From Thermoplasmata archaeon (GTDB lineage Archaea > Thermoplasmatota > Thermoplasmata > Thermoplasmatales > Thermoplasmataceae): DNA of 52,701 nt. The stretch spans positions 1 to 52,701 of the forward strand of contig JAJYZI010000003.1 of assembly GCA_021800105.1 (NCBI GenBank), read 5' to 3'. A program made the translations under genes and the position numbers. Positions 1 to 9,139 of this stretch are shown here, piece after piece (position 1 is the stretch's first letter; the number at the start of each line of letters is the position of its first letter). The notes below the pieces were generated by a model that worked only from the letters and a program-made list of their open reading frames with translations, made no database searches and was not told where the DNA came from.

Positions 1-485
1 GTGCAACTGCTATTCCCACCTTTATCTTAGGGGCTCGCCAGATAAATTCAAGATTTAGGAAGACAAAATACCTGGTCACAAACCAGAGGGTCATACTTAA
101 CGTCTGGAGAAACGGCCTCAAGGTGAGCATAGTACCTTATCAGGAAATTTCCAGCTTACAGGTCGTTCAGCCCAAGTATTTCAAGAAACATGGTTTTGCC
201 TCCGTTACAATTATTAAGAAAAAAGATTCCTACCGAATTCTGGAAAAGCTAAGGAAAAAAGAGCCATTGCTTGATCCTGAAAACTTAAAGGTCATAAAGG
301 AAGAGGAGCAGGCCATGAAAGTCCAGAAAATCAGGAAAGTGAAACGACTGAAAATTGGCGGGAATGTAATTGCCGACCTGGATGAGACTGATGCACATAC
401 GGTCATCACGCTAATAAGTCAGTACATTCAGAAGCCCGAAGCAACTAAGCCCAAGTCAAATACGTTACCCGCAGGCTCTATCTGA
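1..485 (+). CDS. PH-domain (bPH2-like) protein, 3' part
   Basis: The frame is open back to base 3, so the ORF-track start (GTG at 123) is internal and the gene runs off the left edge. The visible part reads a short hydrophobic stretch, a basic linker, then TNQRVILNVWRNGLKVSIV and IPYQEISSLQV-like text. This matches the membrane-associated bacterial PH fold (bPH_2), in which a 'TNKRVI...G...IPLSKI..V' pattern forms the first strands. The rest of the domain (about residues 50-140 of the visible part) is lysine-rich and ends in a Pro/Lys tail. Such domains usually follow one or two membrane segments and act at the inner membrane face; the specific role is unknown. It converges on the HTa gene. 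Confidence 0.6.
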   Translation, partial: ATAIPTFILGARQINSRFRKTKYLVTNQRVILNVWRNGLKVSIVPYQEISSLQVVQPKYFKKHGFASVTIIKKKDSYRILEKLRKKEPLLDPENLKVIKEEEQAMKVQKIRKVKRLKIGGNVIADLDETDAHTVITLISQYIQKPEATKPKSNTLPAGSI

Positions 486-609
486 TCTGTATGAAAACTC
501 CAGCAATACTTTTAGCGCTCACAAGATGATGCAATAATAATTCTAGAAACGTTATACAAGGTTATAATAAAAAAATCACAAGAAAAATATAGGGTCAATT
601 ACAAGAAGA

Positions 610-879
610 TTACTTGTACTTGACCTTGCTGGACGCTCTGAATACGAATTTCTTCTTTGACGGGACGTCAATTATTTTTCTGGTCTGTGGGTTTCTTGCC
701 TTCCTTGCTTGCTGAGTCTTGCGCTCGAATATTCCAAAGCCTGCAAGGTTGATCTTGGATCCCCTGTTTGCTTCAGCAACGACGTTGTCCAAAAATGTCT
801 TTATGACGTTCCTGGCCTGCTTCTGCGTGGTTGAAGTCTTCTTTGAGACCGTCTTAGAGAGTTCGCTTATTCCTACCAT
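610..879 (-). CDS. HTa, HU-family chromatin protein
   Basis: This 89-residue basic protein has the complete HU/IHF fold: two N-terminal helices (MVGISELSKTVSKK...), the GFGIFERKT saddle strand, the DNA-clamping arm ARKARNPQT, and the closing strand VPSKKKFVFRAS. It closely resembles HTa of Thermoplasma, the abundant nucleoid protein that replaces histones in this order and is regarded as an ancient acquisition from bacteria. It should dimerise and bend or wrap DNA. The ATG is set by a very strong Shine-Dalgarno (GGAGGTG, 884-890) 4 nt upstream, unusual in a window where many genes look leaderless and consistent with high expression. It lies convergent to the PH-domain gene. Confidence 0.95.
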   Translation of the reverse strand: MVGISELSKTVSKKTSTTQKQARNVIKTFLDNVVAEANRGSKINLAGFGIFERKTQQARKARNPQTRKIIDVPSKKKFVFRASSKVKYK

Positions 880-883
880 TTGG

Positions 884-923
884 CACCTCCTACATGTGTA
901 TTCACAAAATAGTATTAAAATAT
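884..923 (-). promoter_or_regulatory. HTa promoter and Shine-Dalgarno
   Basis: On the minus strand an AT-rich TATA-like box (ATATTTTAAT, 914-923) lies about 26 nt before the expected start of transcription near base 892. The GGAGGTG ribosome site at 884-890 follows at once. The predicted leader is therefore only about 13 nt, almost all of it the ribosome site. Confidence 0.55.
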
Positions 924-1251
924 TTTGATTTGGTTTTTAATCCGTAAGCTAAAATGCGTCATTTTAACAAATCTCATTATTTGCATAAAAAAATTATCAT
1001 ATAAATAAAGTCGAGGAATTATCATTGTAACGTTGCTTTCACCTTATAGCATATGGAAAATTCCTAGACTTTCAGCATAATATTATTTCACTTGCATAAT
1101 AGTGACTTTCTGCGGTTAAAAATCAATCCCTTTCCTGACATTATTACAGAAAGAACGTTGAATTTCTCACTGGAAAATGAAAGAACCCAGCTTGATGCAA
1201 TGAAGGAAGAAACCAAATAAATTCTTAAATATTCAATATCGATCAGCGCCA
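924..1251. other. intergenic region between HTa and speE
   Basis: About 370 bases separate the divergent HTa and speE genes, including the HTa promoter. A TATA-like box (CTTAAATATTC, about 1224-1234) sits roughly 23 nt before the speE GTG and fits a leaderless speE transcript. A weak plus-strand frame from a TTG at 1092 to a stop at 1218-1220 (42 codons, acidic and lysine-rich at its end) could be a remnant, but it has no ribosome site. Nothing else was recognised. Confidence 0.4.
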
Positions 1252-2073
1252 GTGAAATTAATAGAGAACTGGTTTTCGGAAAGGTACTCGGACAACCTGC
1301 AGCTTTCTTTCAGGGTGAAGGATCAGCTTCTATCTGTACGCACTGACTTCCAGAGGATTGATCTTTTCGAGACATATGACTTTGGCAAATTACTCACCAT
1401 TGATGGGACAGTTCAGCTCACCGAATACGACGAGCACATCTATCATGAGATGATAACAATGATGCCGTTCTATGCATTTGGAATAAAACCGGAATCGGCG
1501 CTTGTTATAGGTGGGGGCGATGGAGGAACAGCTACAAGCCTGTTGTCTCTGGGATTCAAGAAAGTTACAAACGTGGAAATAGATTCCCAGGTTGTTGAGG
1601 TATCAAAGAAATTCTTTCCTAACCTTTCAGCAGCATTCAAGGACGGTAGATGCAATCTAATTATAGATGACGGGATAAAATATGCGAAGAATTCCAAGAA
1701 TAGGTTTGATTTTGTTCTGGTTGACAGCACTGATCCTGAAGGACCTGCCGAAGGCTTGTTCTCAGAGGATTTCTATCATTCAATCCATTCAGCACTCAAA
1801 GAAGGAGGAGTCGCAGTTACGCAGTCCGGATCGCCACTGTATCAACCAAAGGCAATCAAGCTTGCAAACAGTGGAATGAAGAAAGCATTCAAAAATGTAT
1901 ATACTTATTGCTGTTTTATTCCAACTTATCCCAGCGGCTTCTGGTCCTTCACAATGGGGTCAGATTCTAGCCTAAACTTTCAGAAAGATGTCCGCCATGG
2001 AAAGTATTTCAACTCGGAAGTATTGCACGGAGCCCTTCAACTACCACAGTTTGTAAGGGAAATGGTTCAATAA
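1252..2073 (+). CDS. speE: spermidine synthase (polyamine aminopropyltransferase)
   Basis: Transfers the aminopropyl group from decarboxylated S-adenosylmethionine to putrescine or a related diamine. It is a cytosolic enzyme whose products stabilise nucleic acids. The 273-residue length is normal for the family. An N-terminal beta-strand domain (1-60) leads to the substrate motif [11 protein letters not shown] (57-67). The Rossmann glycine loop is GGGDGG (87-92), followed by acidic residues binding the nucleoside (VEID near 108-111) and the catalytic [14 protein letters not shown] gate (158-171). The start is GTG, about 23 nt after a TATA-like box. No decarboxylase gene is in the window, so the exact polyamine made is not determined here. 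Confidence 0.93.
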   Translation: MKLIENWFSERYSDNLQLSFRVKDQLLSVRTDFQRIDLFETYDFGKLLTIDGTVQLTEYDEHIYHEMITMMPFYAFGIKPESALVIGGGDGGTATSLLSLGFKKVTNVEIDSQVVEVSKKFFPNLSAAFKDGRCNLIIDDGIKYAKNSKNRFDFVLVDSTDPEGPAEGLFSEDFYHSIHSALKEGGVAVTQSGSPLYQPKAIKLANSGMKKAFKNVYTYCCFIPTYPSGFWSFTMGSDSSLNFQKDVRHGKYFNSEVLHGALQLPQFVREMVQ

Positions 2074-2076
2074 GTC

Positions 2077-2478
2077 TCAGCCCTTGTAATTCCAACGGGA
2101 TTTAGCTTCCTGAAGCTTCTCTTCAAATGCCGGTCCAAGCTTATAGGCAATCCGTTCCAGATCCTTGAGGTTCTTGATAAAATTCTGTTTGCTGCTGCCT
2201 GAAATTATATCGGAAAACTTCTTTGCATCTGTTAGAAACTTGAGGTAGAGATATATAAAAATAATAAGTCCTAGCAGGCTGACAATGAATATCCAGTACA
2301 TCCAGTTTCCCGTGGAAGCAAAGGAGAGTCCGGATTTGATAATGGCCTGGTTACCGATGACAAGATCATTGAAAACTATCACAAAAACGACTATCGACAC
2401 GGCTGCCATGATAACGTAAATGTAAGATTGTATGCTTCTTAAGGAGAATTTCATACTCACACCGTAAATAAAAATCAT
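2077..2478 (-). CDS. small two-TM membrane protein (DUF3198-like)
   Basis: A 133-residue protein with two hydrophobic segments (about 17-37 and 60-82) and a C-terminal charged helical tail (LKDLERIAYKLGPAFEEKLQEAKSRW). I associate the tail pattern and layout with DUF3198, a family of unknown function from Thermoplasma and relatives; that is from memory and not certain. The first ten residues (MIFIYGVSMKF) may be excess, since a Met at residue 9 could be the true start. It converges closely on speE (3 nt between stops) and lies downstream of the ArsA-like ATPase on the same strand, but more than 130 nt away, so co-transcription is not clear. Confidence 0.6.
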   Translation of the reverse strand: MIFIYGVSMKFSLRSIQSYIYVIMAAVSIVVFVIVFNDLVIGNQAIIKSGLSFASTGNWMYWIFIVSLLGLIIFIYLYLKFLTDAKKFSDIISGSSKQNFIKNLKDLERIAYKLGPAFEEKLQEAKSRWNYKG

Positions 2479-2616
2479 ATTTTAAAGTTCGTCAAATTTG
2501 CAGGAATAATTGACATTTAAAAGCGCTTTTTTTTCAATTATGCTTTCTTGACATTGAAGCGCTAAAGATAAATAGCAGAAAAAGAGTGGACTTTTGTTCC
2601 AGATTAATTCTTTGGA

Positions 2617-3426
2617 TCAATCGTCTTCTTCGCGATTTTTACTGTTGGTAAAAAGATTTAAGGCCGGCCTGATAGAAGGCCTCATCGCTTCAACAATCTT
2701 CCTCGCATTACCGGAAAACTCTTCAATCTGTATGGAGCACTTTTCATTTTCGAGGTCAATCTCTTTTACCCTGTTGCATATCCTGAATTCAATCCTTAGG
2801 CCCATGTCGTTAAAATCCGTTGAAATATCGTCAGACTGCAGCAAAGCAAGGTCGTCCATTGTTGTAACAAGGACAAAACTTGCTTGTGTCAATCCTTTCC
2901 ATGTATCTTCGGCCAGCTCCTTCCATGCATCGATTATTTCCAATGTCCTCGATACCCTGAATTTTTTCTTGAGTTTCAGGTAGAATTTTACGTCCCTGTT
3001 AAGGTGATTATAAAAATCCCTTTCCAGTTCCAGGAGGTGCATTGTCGATGATGAAGCAGGGGTATCCCAGACAATGAAGTCATAATCACCGGAACGTTCA
3101 AGCTCTATAAGGTTTGAAATTATAAATTCTTCTGGAACACCCGGTGCACTGGACACATGATGCAACAGGTCTTCATCGACTTCCATGAATTCACTGGCTA
3201 TCTGAATAACATCTTTTCCGTACTTTTCTTCCCATTTCGTGGAGACTTCATTTTCAGTCAGGTCCATTACGGAAACAGTATCATTAGGGGTAAAAATGAA
3301 TTGTAGTGATGGCATAAAGTCAGTAGATACAATCAAAGTTTTTCCAAAACCCGAAAGTTCGAGCGCAAAAGCGCTTGCGACGGATGTCTTTCCCACGCCA
3401 CCCTTTCCGACAAATGCGACTATCAT
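2617..3426 (-). CDS. ArsA/GET3-family ATPase
   Basis: A 269-residue P-loop ATPase of the SIMIBI class. The deviant Walker A is GKGGVGKT (7-14) with the signature lysine at residue 8. A switch-I-like STDFMPSL follows (34-41), then the Walker B/switch II region IVWDTPASSSTMHLL (about 118-132). These fit the ArsA/GET3 (TRC40) family, which pumps arsenite with ArsB or chaperones tail-anchored membrane proteins. The protein is a single half of about 270 residues, at the short end for GET3. I see no CxxC dimer motif and no obvious arsenite Cys triad, and no arsB or arsR is nearby. A chaperone-like role is therefore as plausible as arsenic resistance. It is divergent from purH. Confidence 0.8.
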   Translation of the reverse strand: MIVAFVGKGGVGKTSVASAFALELSGFGKTLIVSTDFMPSLQFIFTPNDTVSVMDLTENEVSTKWEEKYGKDVIQIASEFMEVDEDLLHHVSSAPGVPEEFIISNLIELERSGDYDFIVWDTPASSSTMHLLELERDFYNHLNRDVKFYLKLKKKFRVSRTLEIIDAWKELAEDTWKGLTQASFVLVTTMDDLALLQSDDISTDFNDMGLRIEFRICNRVKEIDLENEKCSIQIEEFSGNARKIVEAMRPSIRPALNLFTNSKNREEDD

Positions 3427-3650
3427 GATTGGTTATTGCCTGCGCGTTATAAAGCGAAGCGCATGACAGGTTCGCCTTTATTTCCATGCTTATAAAAAAT
3501 ATGGCATTATCTCTGCACTGGAACCTCTTATTCCTTTGCTAACAGAAATATTTTGCACCTTCCATTTCAACAATCACTTGTGCGGCAACTAATGCCCGGT
3601 ATTCTTCTCGTATAAAGAAAAGGTGATTTATTCCCAGTGTATTGCCAGGC

Positions 3651-5156
3651 ATGAACATACTGGCGAGCGTCTATGATAAGAATGGGCTAGATTCCTTCCT
3701 CAAGGACATTCTCCATGAAGGAGATATTGTCTATGCGACCGGTAAAACTGCCGATTTTATTAAATCAGCTGGTATAGACGCTATCAGCACTTCAAAACTA
3801 TCCGGTTTTGAGGAACTTCTTGGAGGAAGGGTCAAGACACTTGTTCCCTCTATTTTTGCAGGCATACTCTCCAACAGAGATGCGAAAAGCAACGAGGAGC
3901 TTAAAGCGATGAAATTCCCGCAATTTGACATGGTCATCTCCAATCTGTACCCTTTTCATGAAGCTGCAGCAAGTGGGAAGCTGGATGCAATGATAGAGAA
4001 TATCGACATTGGGGGGATATCCCTTATCCGCGCTGCAGCAAAGAACTTTGCTCATGTTTCTGTCATAACAGCTAAAGATCAGTATGTACCGATTTCCCGG
4101 ATCATTCGGGAGGAAGGGACCATACCATTGAATGTGAGACAGGAACTTGCAATCAAAGCATTTTCACTGGCTGTCACCTATGATGTTGACATATACAACT
4201 CCCTGTCCAGAAAACTCTTACCTGAGCACAGCATGGAAAACCTCTTCCTTGGATTTACGGGTGGCACGAGGCTGAGGTACGGGGAAAACCCCGATCAGGA
4301 AGCATACATGTACCATGGCGATGAGAAGCTGGGCATTCCTGGCGCATCTCAGATGTCTGGAAAGGAGCTATCGTACAACAACATACTGGACTCAAACGCT
4401 GCTTTAGAGACTGCATTAGAGTTCGAGCAACCGACAGTAGTGATAGTGAAGCATCTGACCCCATGCGGGGTGGCTTCTTCCGCAAAGCTTTCAGAGGCCT
4501 ATTCCCGGGCATTCGACGCAGATCCAGAATCGGCTTACGGTTTTGTGATGGCTGCCAATGTCGAGATTGATGCGGAGACGGCAGGTCTCATTGCCAAAAA
4601 CTTTGCCGAAGTTGTTGTCGCACCATCATATTCCAATGAGGCATTTGAGATTTTGAGGAAAAGAAAGAACCTGAGGATCCTCAAAACCAGCATGAAAATG
4701 GACGGTGAAATGAGGATTCGCTCAGTTTCCGGAGGTGTCCTAGCGCAGACCCCTCTCAGGGCATTACCAGTTAATACTGTTCTTAAAACTTCCATGAGTG
4801 CACCAGAATCAGCAATGGCAGACCTAATGTTCGCATGGAAAGTCGTTGCACATGCCAGAAGCAATGCTATTGTTCTGGCAAAATCATATGCTGTTACAGG
4901 AATGGGATCCGGGCAGACTTCAAGAGTCAGGGCATTAAAGATGGCCGGGGAGATTGCAGGTGAAAAGGCAGAGGGATCGGTGCTTGCTTCAGACGCGTAT
5001 TTCCCGTTTTCGGATAGTGTGGAGGAAGCAAAGAGGCTTGGTGTGGTGGCAATTATCCAGCCGGGAGGATCCATCAGGGATAACGAGGTGATTGCGAAGT
5101 GCGAGGAGTATTCCATTCCACTGTACTTCACAGGCAAACGTGTATTCCTGCATTGA
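3651..5156 (+). CDS. purH: bifunctional AICAR formyltransferase / IMP cyclohydrolase
   Basis: Carries out the last two steps of purine synthesis: formylation of AICAR by 10-formyl-tetrahydrofolate, then closure to IMP. The N-terminal IMP cyclohydrolase domain (about 1-195) shows NLYPF and DIGGISLIRAAAKN. The transformylase domain carries RYGENPDQ and the catalytic Lys-His pair in IVKHLTPCG (K267/H268 with this start). The end, SDAYFPFSDSVEEAKRLGV...QPGGSIRD, is canonical. The ORF track begins at a TTG (3642); I prefer the ATG at 3651 because MNILASVYDKNGL matches the usual N-terminus. A GTATAAAG box near 3609-3616 is a likely promoter. Many archaea use PurP/PurO instead, so this bacterial-type enzyme points to a folate-dependent route of transferred origin. 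Confidence 0.93.
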   Translation: MNILASVYDKNGLDSFLKDILHEGDIVYATGKTADFIKSAGIDAISTSKLSGFEELLGGRVKTLVPSIFAGILSNRDAKSNEELKAMKFPQFDMVISNLYPFHEAAASGKLDAMIENIDIGGISLIRAAAKNFAHVSVITAKDQYVPISRIIREEGTIPLNVRQELAIKAFSLAVTYDVDIYNSLSRKLLPEHSMENLFLGFTGGTRLRYGENPDQEAYMYHGDEKLGIPGASQMSGKELSYNNILDSNAALETALEFEQPTVVIVKHLTPCGVASSAKLSEAYSRAFDADPESAYGFVMAANVEIDAETAGLIAKNFAEVVVAPSYSNEAFEILRKRKNLRILKTSMKMDGEMRIRSVSGGVLAQTPLRALPVNTVLKTSMSAPESAMADLMFAWKVVAHARSNAIVLAKSYAVTGMGSGQTSRVRALKMAGEIAGEKAEGSVLASDAYFPFSDSVEEAKRLGVVAIIQPGGSIRDNEVIAKCEEYSIPLYFTGKRVFLH

Positions 5157-5158
5157 CT

Positions 5159-6100
5159 TTAGATACTAGAGAGAAGTAGTGCCAGGGCGAAACCAGCAAT
5201 TACTCCGCCATTTATCGCAGGAAGCCCGGGAGCGGGCCTTCTCTTCATGAAAAACATGAGATAAATCATGCCGATTATCCCACCGACAAAGGGAAAGAAG
5301 AAGAAAGCGGGAGACAACGCCTTCCCGATTCCATAAACAGTAGAGGATACAACCAGCACAGTGGGTATGGCAACATCTCCAAAACCTAGGAGAACAGCCT
5401 TATTTTCGCCTCTATTCTCTATCGAGAGCGAGGACATATCAAAGTCAGAGGATTCCGGCACAACGAAAAGCATTGGTATGCTTTCATCCAGTGCAACTTT
5501 CGCCAGTGTGATCATGTGTTTAGTCTTGAAAACAGATATGTAATCATAAACGGCAAGTATGATCAGCAAGGCTAAAGCAAACCAGACACCGAGGAAAAGG
5601 CTCCATATCGATGCTATCCCGATCGCCATTATGAGTCCTGTTATATTCACAACAATCCAGTTGGGCTTTGTGAAAAGCTCATAACCGATGAATGCTGGCG
5701 GAATCAGCCAGATCAGATAAAAATCTGCTGTCAGCATATTCGGAAGTTGTGGAAATGGGGTATATATAATGTATAGGAAAAAATACTGCAGATAAGCATA
5801 TGCGTAGTCGGCAACTACAAGCGCAACAAAAAAGACAACATACACCATTACAAACAGGAACACATATTTGATAGGTTTTCCCTTTTTTCTGCGGGCCAGG
5901 AACAGTATCAAAAGTGTTATGAAAATTGTAGCGACTATATATATTATAAAATATCCAAAGCTTTCGGAAGTACTGGAACTGCCCTGATATCCTGACGATG
6001 TAAGACCTTCAGTGAACAGTACCGAAAGAATCGAAGCTACGATATAGATTATTATTGTCCAAGCTTCAGGACTTAACCTTCTCTTCCTTTCTTGCCTCAT
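5159..6100 (-). CDS. presenilin/SPP-like intramembrane aspartyl protease
   Basis: A 313-residue protein with about nine transmembrane segments. The two catalytic aspartates of the GxGD family are visible: YDYISVFKTKH (D186) and LLGFGDVAIP (D242). The third signature near the C-terminus (PAL in presenilins) reads LPAIN (293-297), a conservative Leu-to-Ile change. These are the hallmarks of archaeal presenilin homologues (PSH), which cut transmembrane helices within the membrane. A hydrophilic loop (about 215-235) lies between the two Asp helices, as in the family. The ATG overlaps the end of topA by 35 nt, so translation is probably coupled to topoisomerase I; the pairing has no evident functional logic. 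It ends 2 nt from purH. Confidence 0.85.
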   Translation of the reverse strand: MRQERKRRLSPEAWTIIIYIVASILSVLFTEGLTSSGYQGSSSTSESFGYFIIYIVATIFITLLILFLARRKKGKPIKYVFLFVMVYVVFFVALVVADYAYAYLQYFFLYIIYTPFPQLPNMLTADFYLIWLIPPAFIGYELFTKPNWIVVNITGLIMAIGIASIWSLFLGVWFALALLIILAVYDYISVFKTKHMITLAKVALDESIPMLFVVPESSDFDMSSLSIENRGENKAVLLGFGDVAIPTVLVVSSTVYGIGKALSPAFFFFPFVGGIIGMIYLMFFMKRRPAPGLPAINGGVIAGFALALLLSSI

Positions 6101-8360
6101 TCTTCTTCTTATTGTATTCGCAGTCTATCTTCGGGCAGAACTTCCACCTGTAACCCTTCCTGGCCGAAACGAGCAGGGGTGCACCACAATAAGGGCATTT
6201 CTCTCCGGTAGGGGAGATAAAACCCATCTGTGGAAGTGGGTAGGTCTGTGTGCATTTTGGATAGTTTGTACATGCTAGGAACCTTTTTCCGCTTCTCGAC
6301 TGCCGTACGACGAGATCACCGCCATCGACAGGGCAGGCTCCTAAAGACGCATTCTTCTTATTGTATGTACAGGAAGGATTCATGCATCTAGTTTCCGGTG
6401 CCTGTCCCTTCCTGATTATCCTTATCAGTGGAAGAGAACAGTCTGGGCAGGTTTTTTCCTCAACCTTGATAAGTGCGTTTGGCGGTACATAGAAGTCAAT
6501 CTTGCAGTTATCTGTAGTGCATTTGATCTTCGCAGAATCCCTGCTTTTCAGGATTATAAGATCAGTATGATGCTCCGGACATGTTCCAACTATATCTCCT
6601 TTCCTGGCCGAGCTGTTTATGACCTCAACTATCTTCTGCTTATTTGCAATAAAATCCTTCAGAACGTTTGAAAGCATTTCTCTTGATTCGTTCACGACCG
6701 CCTGCTTGGAAATCTCCTTCTTGGTTATCCTGTCCATGTCCTCTTCTAGCCTTGCAGTCATCTCTGGCTTGGAAATCGGTGAATTGATAAGCTTTATTGC
6801 CTGAATAAATCCAATTCCAAGATGGGTCGGCCTGACGGGGTTCCCCTGAATAAATCCCCTGTCCTGGAGCTTCTGTATTATGTCATGCCTGGTGCTTTTC
6901 GTTCCAAGACGCAGCGACTCCATCAACTTCAGGAGGCTTGCAGCATCGTATCTTGGAGGCGGTTTTGTGTGATCCTCAAGCATCTCCCATTTTATTGCCT
7001 TAACCTCCTCTCCTTCGACAAGATCCGGATGATATGATTCGCTGACCTTCCTGTATGGATAGAGGGAAAGCCACCCTTCGTCAATTATCTTAGATCCTTC
7101 TGAAATAAAATCGTATCCTGATACTTGGATCGTAGCCTTCCTGACCTCCCTCTGCCCATCCCTATAAAGGGTTGCAAGGAACCTTCGAACTATCAGTTCG
7201 TAAACCTTGTGAAAATCACCTTTCAAATCTACTCCCTTCGGAACTGCGACGGGATATATTGGCGGGTGATCTGTTGCCTCTGTCCGGCCCCTGGATGGGC
7301 GAATTGAATCCTGAGCGAGTACTCTCTCAACGTCGTCCTTGAACTCTCCCTTCTGCAGTTTCTTTAGAACGCCGGTAAGGCTGATGCTTCTTTGATATAC
7401 CGTGTTATCGGTCCTTGGATAGCTTATGTATCCCTTTACATAGAGGCTCTCCGCAATAGACATTGCCCTTGCGGGATTCACTCCTATCCTGCTTGCCTCT
7501 CTTAAGAACTCTGTAGTGTTAAACGGAGGTGGTTTTGGTATTCTCTGAACGCTTTTCTCAAAGCTTTTCGTCAATCCAGGCTGTCCGTTTACCGCCGAGA
7601 ATACCGCATCAGCGTCCTTCTTATCGAACAACTGCGTCTTCTCATAAATTCCCTGAAAATGACCTCCCTTGTTAAAAGTGATAATTATCTTCCAGAAGGT
7701 CTCCTGCTTGAAAGCGGTGATTTCATTCTCCCTCTCGACTATAAGAGCAAGTGTGGGCGTCTGCACTCTTCCGACGGAGAGGAAGTCCTTTCCTAATCTC
7801 TTTGTCGACACTGAGAAAAAGCGCGTCAGTACCGCTCCCCAAATAAGGTCAACTTCTTCCCTGGCTCCGGCGGAATCCGCAAGGTCATAGTCAACATCAA
7901 TCAGGTTGGCAAACGCGCTTTCAATCTCCTCTCTAGTCAGGGTGCTGAACTTTGCCCTCCTGATCCTGTTAATTTTGGGATCTCTGTTAAATCCGGCAAG
8001 CTCCAGGGCCTCAGTACCTATGAGTTCTCCTTCCCTGTCATAATCAGTTGCTATTATGAATTCGCTTTCTCTTGAGCCAAATTCAAGCAGCGTATTCCCT
8101 ACAGTCTTATTCTTGAGGTTCTTGTTTATCTCTGCGAAGATGAGTTTGTTTAGATCGACGGAACTCCAATCATTCATCTCCTTTGGAAAATCAAGCTCAA
8201 CAACATGCCCGCTGAGCGAAACTAGGGCATAATCATCGTCTCCTTTTCTGAATTCAATATAATTTAGACCCTTAGCTTTTTTTGCCTTCTGTTTCCCGTC
8301 TGAGAGGAAATATGCAATCCTTCTTCCGGCATCTGCTTTTTCCGCAACGATAACTTTCAA
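6066..8360 (-). CDS. topA: DNA topoisomerase I (type IA)
   Basis: Relaxes negatively supercoiled DNA by a single-strand cut through a 5'-phosphotyrosine. The Toprim domain begins at KVIVAEKADAGRRIA and carries the metal-binding TDYDREGE. The active-site tyrosine is in YISYPRTDNT (about residue 314). The C-terminus holds four zinc ribbons of CxxC/C...C type: CPEH...CTTDNC, CPDC...CMNPSC, CPVD...CTNYPKC and CPYC...CPKIDC. The ORF track starts at TTG 8393, but the conserved protein begins at LKVIVAEK, so I place the start at the TTG at 8358-8360. All in-frame candidates are TTG and no clear ribosome site decides. The stop lies inside the presenilin-like gene. It is divergent from the Mtq2 gene. 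Confidence 0.93.
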   Translation of the reverse strand: MKVIVAEKADAGRRIAYFLSDGKQKAKKAKGLNYIEFRKGDDDYALVSLSGHVVELDFPKEMNDWSSVDLNKLIFAEINKNLKNKTVGNTLLEFGSRESEFIIATDYDREGELIGTEALELAGFNRDPKINRIRRAKFSTLTREEIESAFANLIDVDYDLADSAGAREEVDLIWGAVLTRFFSVSTKRLGKDFLSVGRVQTPTLALIVERENEITAFKQETFWKIIITFNKGGHFQGIYEKTQLFDKKDADAVFSAVNGQPGLTKSFEKSVQRIPKPPPFNTTEFLREASRIGVNPARAMSIAESLYVKGYISYPRTDNTVYQRSISLTGVLKKLQKGEFKDDVERVLAQDSIRPSRGRTEATDHPPIYPVAVPKGVDLKGDFHKVYELIVRRFLATLYRDGQREVRKATIQVSGYDFISEGSKIIDEGWLSLYPYRKVSESYHPDLVEGEEVKAIKWEMLEDHTKPPPRYDAASLLKLMESLRLGTKSTRHDIIQKLQDRGFIQGNPVRPTHLGIGFIQAIKLINSPISKPEMTARLEEDMDRITKKEISKQAVVNESREMLSNVLKDFIANKQKIVEVINSSARKGDIVGTCPEHHTDLIILKSRDSAKIKCTTDNCKIDFYVPPNALIKVEEKTCPDCSLPLIRIIRKGQAPETRCMNPSCTYNKKNASLGACPVDGGDLVVRQSRSGKRFLACTNYPKCTQTYPLPQMGFISPTGEKCPYCGAPLLVSARKGYRWKFCPKIDCEYNKKKNEARKEEKVKS

Positions 8361-8564
8361 AGTCAACCTGTAATCAACTCCCAAGCAATTCAATCATATT
8401 ATATATCAATGATCTGCGCTGCATACAAACCTGTTATTTAACGATGCCCTGTTTATTTATACGCGAAATTGGATCTCAATTAAACAAGAAGCCCGTATTC
8501 TTTATCCTAAAACGTGAAAGAATGCACTATCACCATTTAAGAATGTGCTTGACATTAGCCTCGC

Positions 8565-9137
8565 ATGCCTTTGAAAAACTACCTGGGTGTCTTATATAAT
8601 GCTGAGCATCCGGTGTATGTTCCTGCTGAAGATTCTTTTCTTCTATTAAGGGAGGCTAAATGTCATGGAAAGGTGCTGGAGATTGGCACAGGTTCCGGGC
8701 TGTTAGCAATATATTTTGCAAAGAATGGGAAGCAGGTGGATGCAGTGGACATATCCAGAGATGCGCTGGATTGCGCATCCGGAAACTGTATTCTTAATGG
8801 TGTAAGCATAAACCTGGCACTCTCTGATCTCTTCCAAAATGTTAAGGGAAAATATGACACAATAATATTCAACCCGCCTTATCTGCCTGCGAACGATAAT
8901 ATTGAAGGAGCAGAAGCTTGGAATGGAGGAATCGACGGCTTTGCTGTTATACGTCGATTCCTTGCAGCAGCCCCTTCGTACCTTGCTGATAACGGTTCTA
9001 TTTATCTTATATTATCAGATCTCACTAATATAAGCAATCTAGTTGAAGAATTCAGAAATTTCGACTTCTTAATGCTGGGTAGTGAACATTTCGAAACAGA
9101 AACAATACATGCATACGAGCTGAGACTAGGGAGATAA
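8565..9137 (+). CDS. HemK2/Mtq2-type release-factor glutamine methyltransferase
   Basis: A 190-residue class I SAM methyltransferase. Motif I is VLEIGTGSG (37-45), the acidic motif II is VDISRDAL, and motif IV is FNPPYLP (102-108); NPPY is the signature of enzymes that methylate a planar amide or amino group. The short form without the bacterial HemK N-terminal domain, and the WNGGIDG segment after NPPY, match eukaryal/archaeal Mtq2, which methylates the Gln of the GGQ motif in class I release factors. The gene is followed after 2 nt by the DRG GTPase, so they form a translation-related operon. A DNA adenine methyltransferase is less likely because no target-recognition domain is present. Confidence 0.87.
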   Translation: MPLKNYLGVLYNAEHPVYVPAEDSFLLLREAKCHGKVLEIGTGSGLLAIYFAKNGKQVDAVDISRDALDCASGNCILNGVSINLALSDLFQNVKGKYDTIIFNPPYLPANDNIEGAEAWNGGIDGFAVIRRFLAAAPSYLADNGSIYLILSDLTNISNLVEEFRNFDFLMLGSEHFETETIHAYELRLGR

Positions 9138-9139
9138 CT

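Noticed and set aside
2520-2570. Hairpin AGCGC...GCGCT with a T-run between arsA-like and DUF3198-like genes
   Set aside because: The arms are 5-6 nt with a long loop, and the T-run is on the strand opposite to both genes, so it is not a terminator for either.
4535-5137. 200-codon minus-strand frame opposite purH
   Set aside because: It is a shadow of purH; the protein is low-complexity Ala/Ser/Ile text without motifs and the plus strand encodes a complete conserved enzyme.
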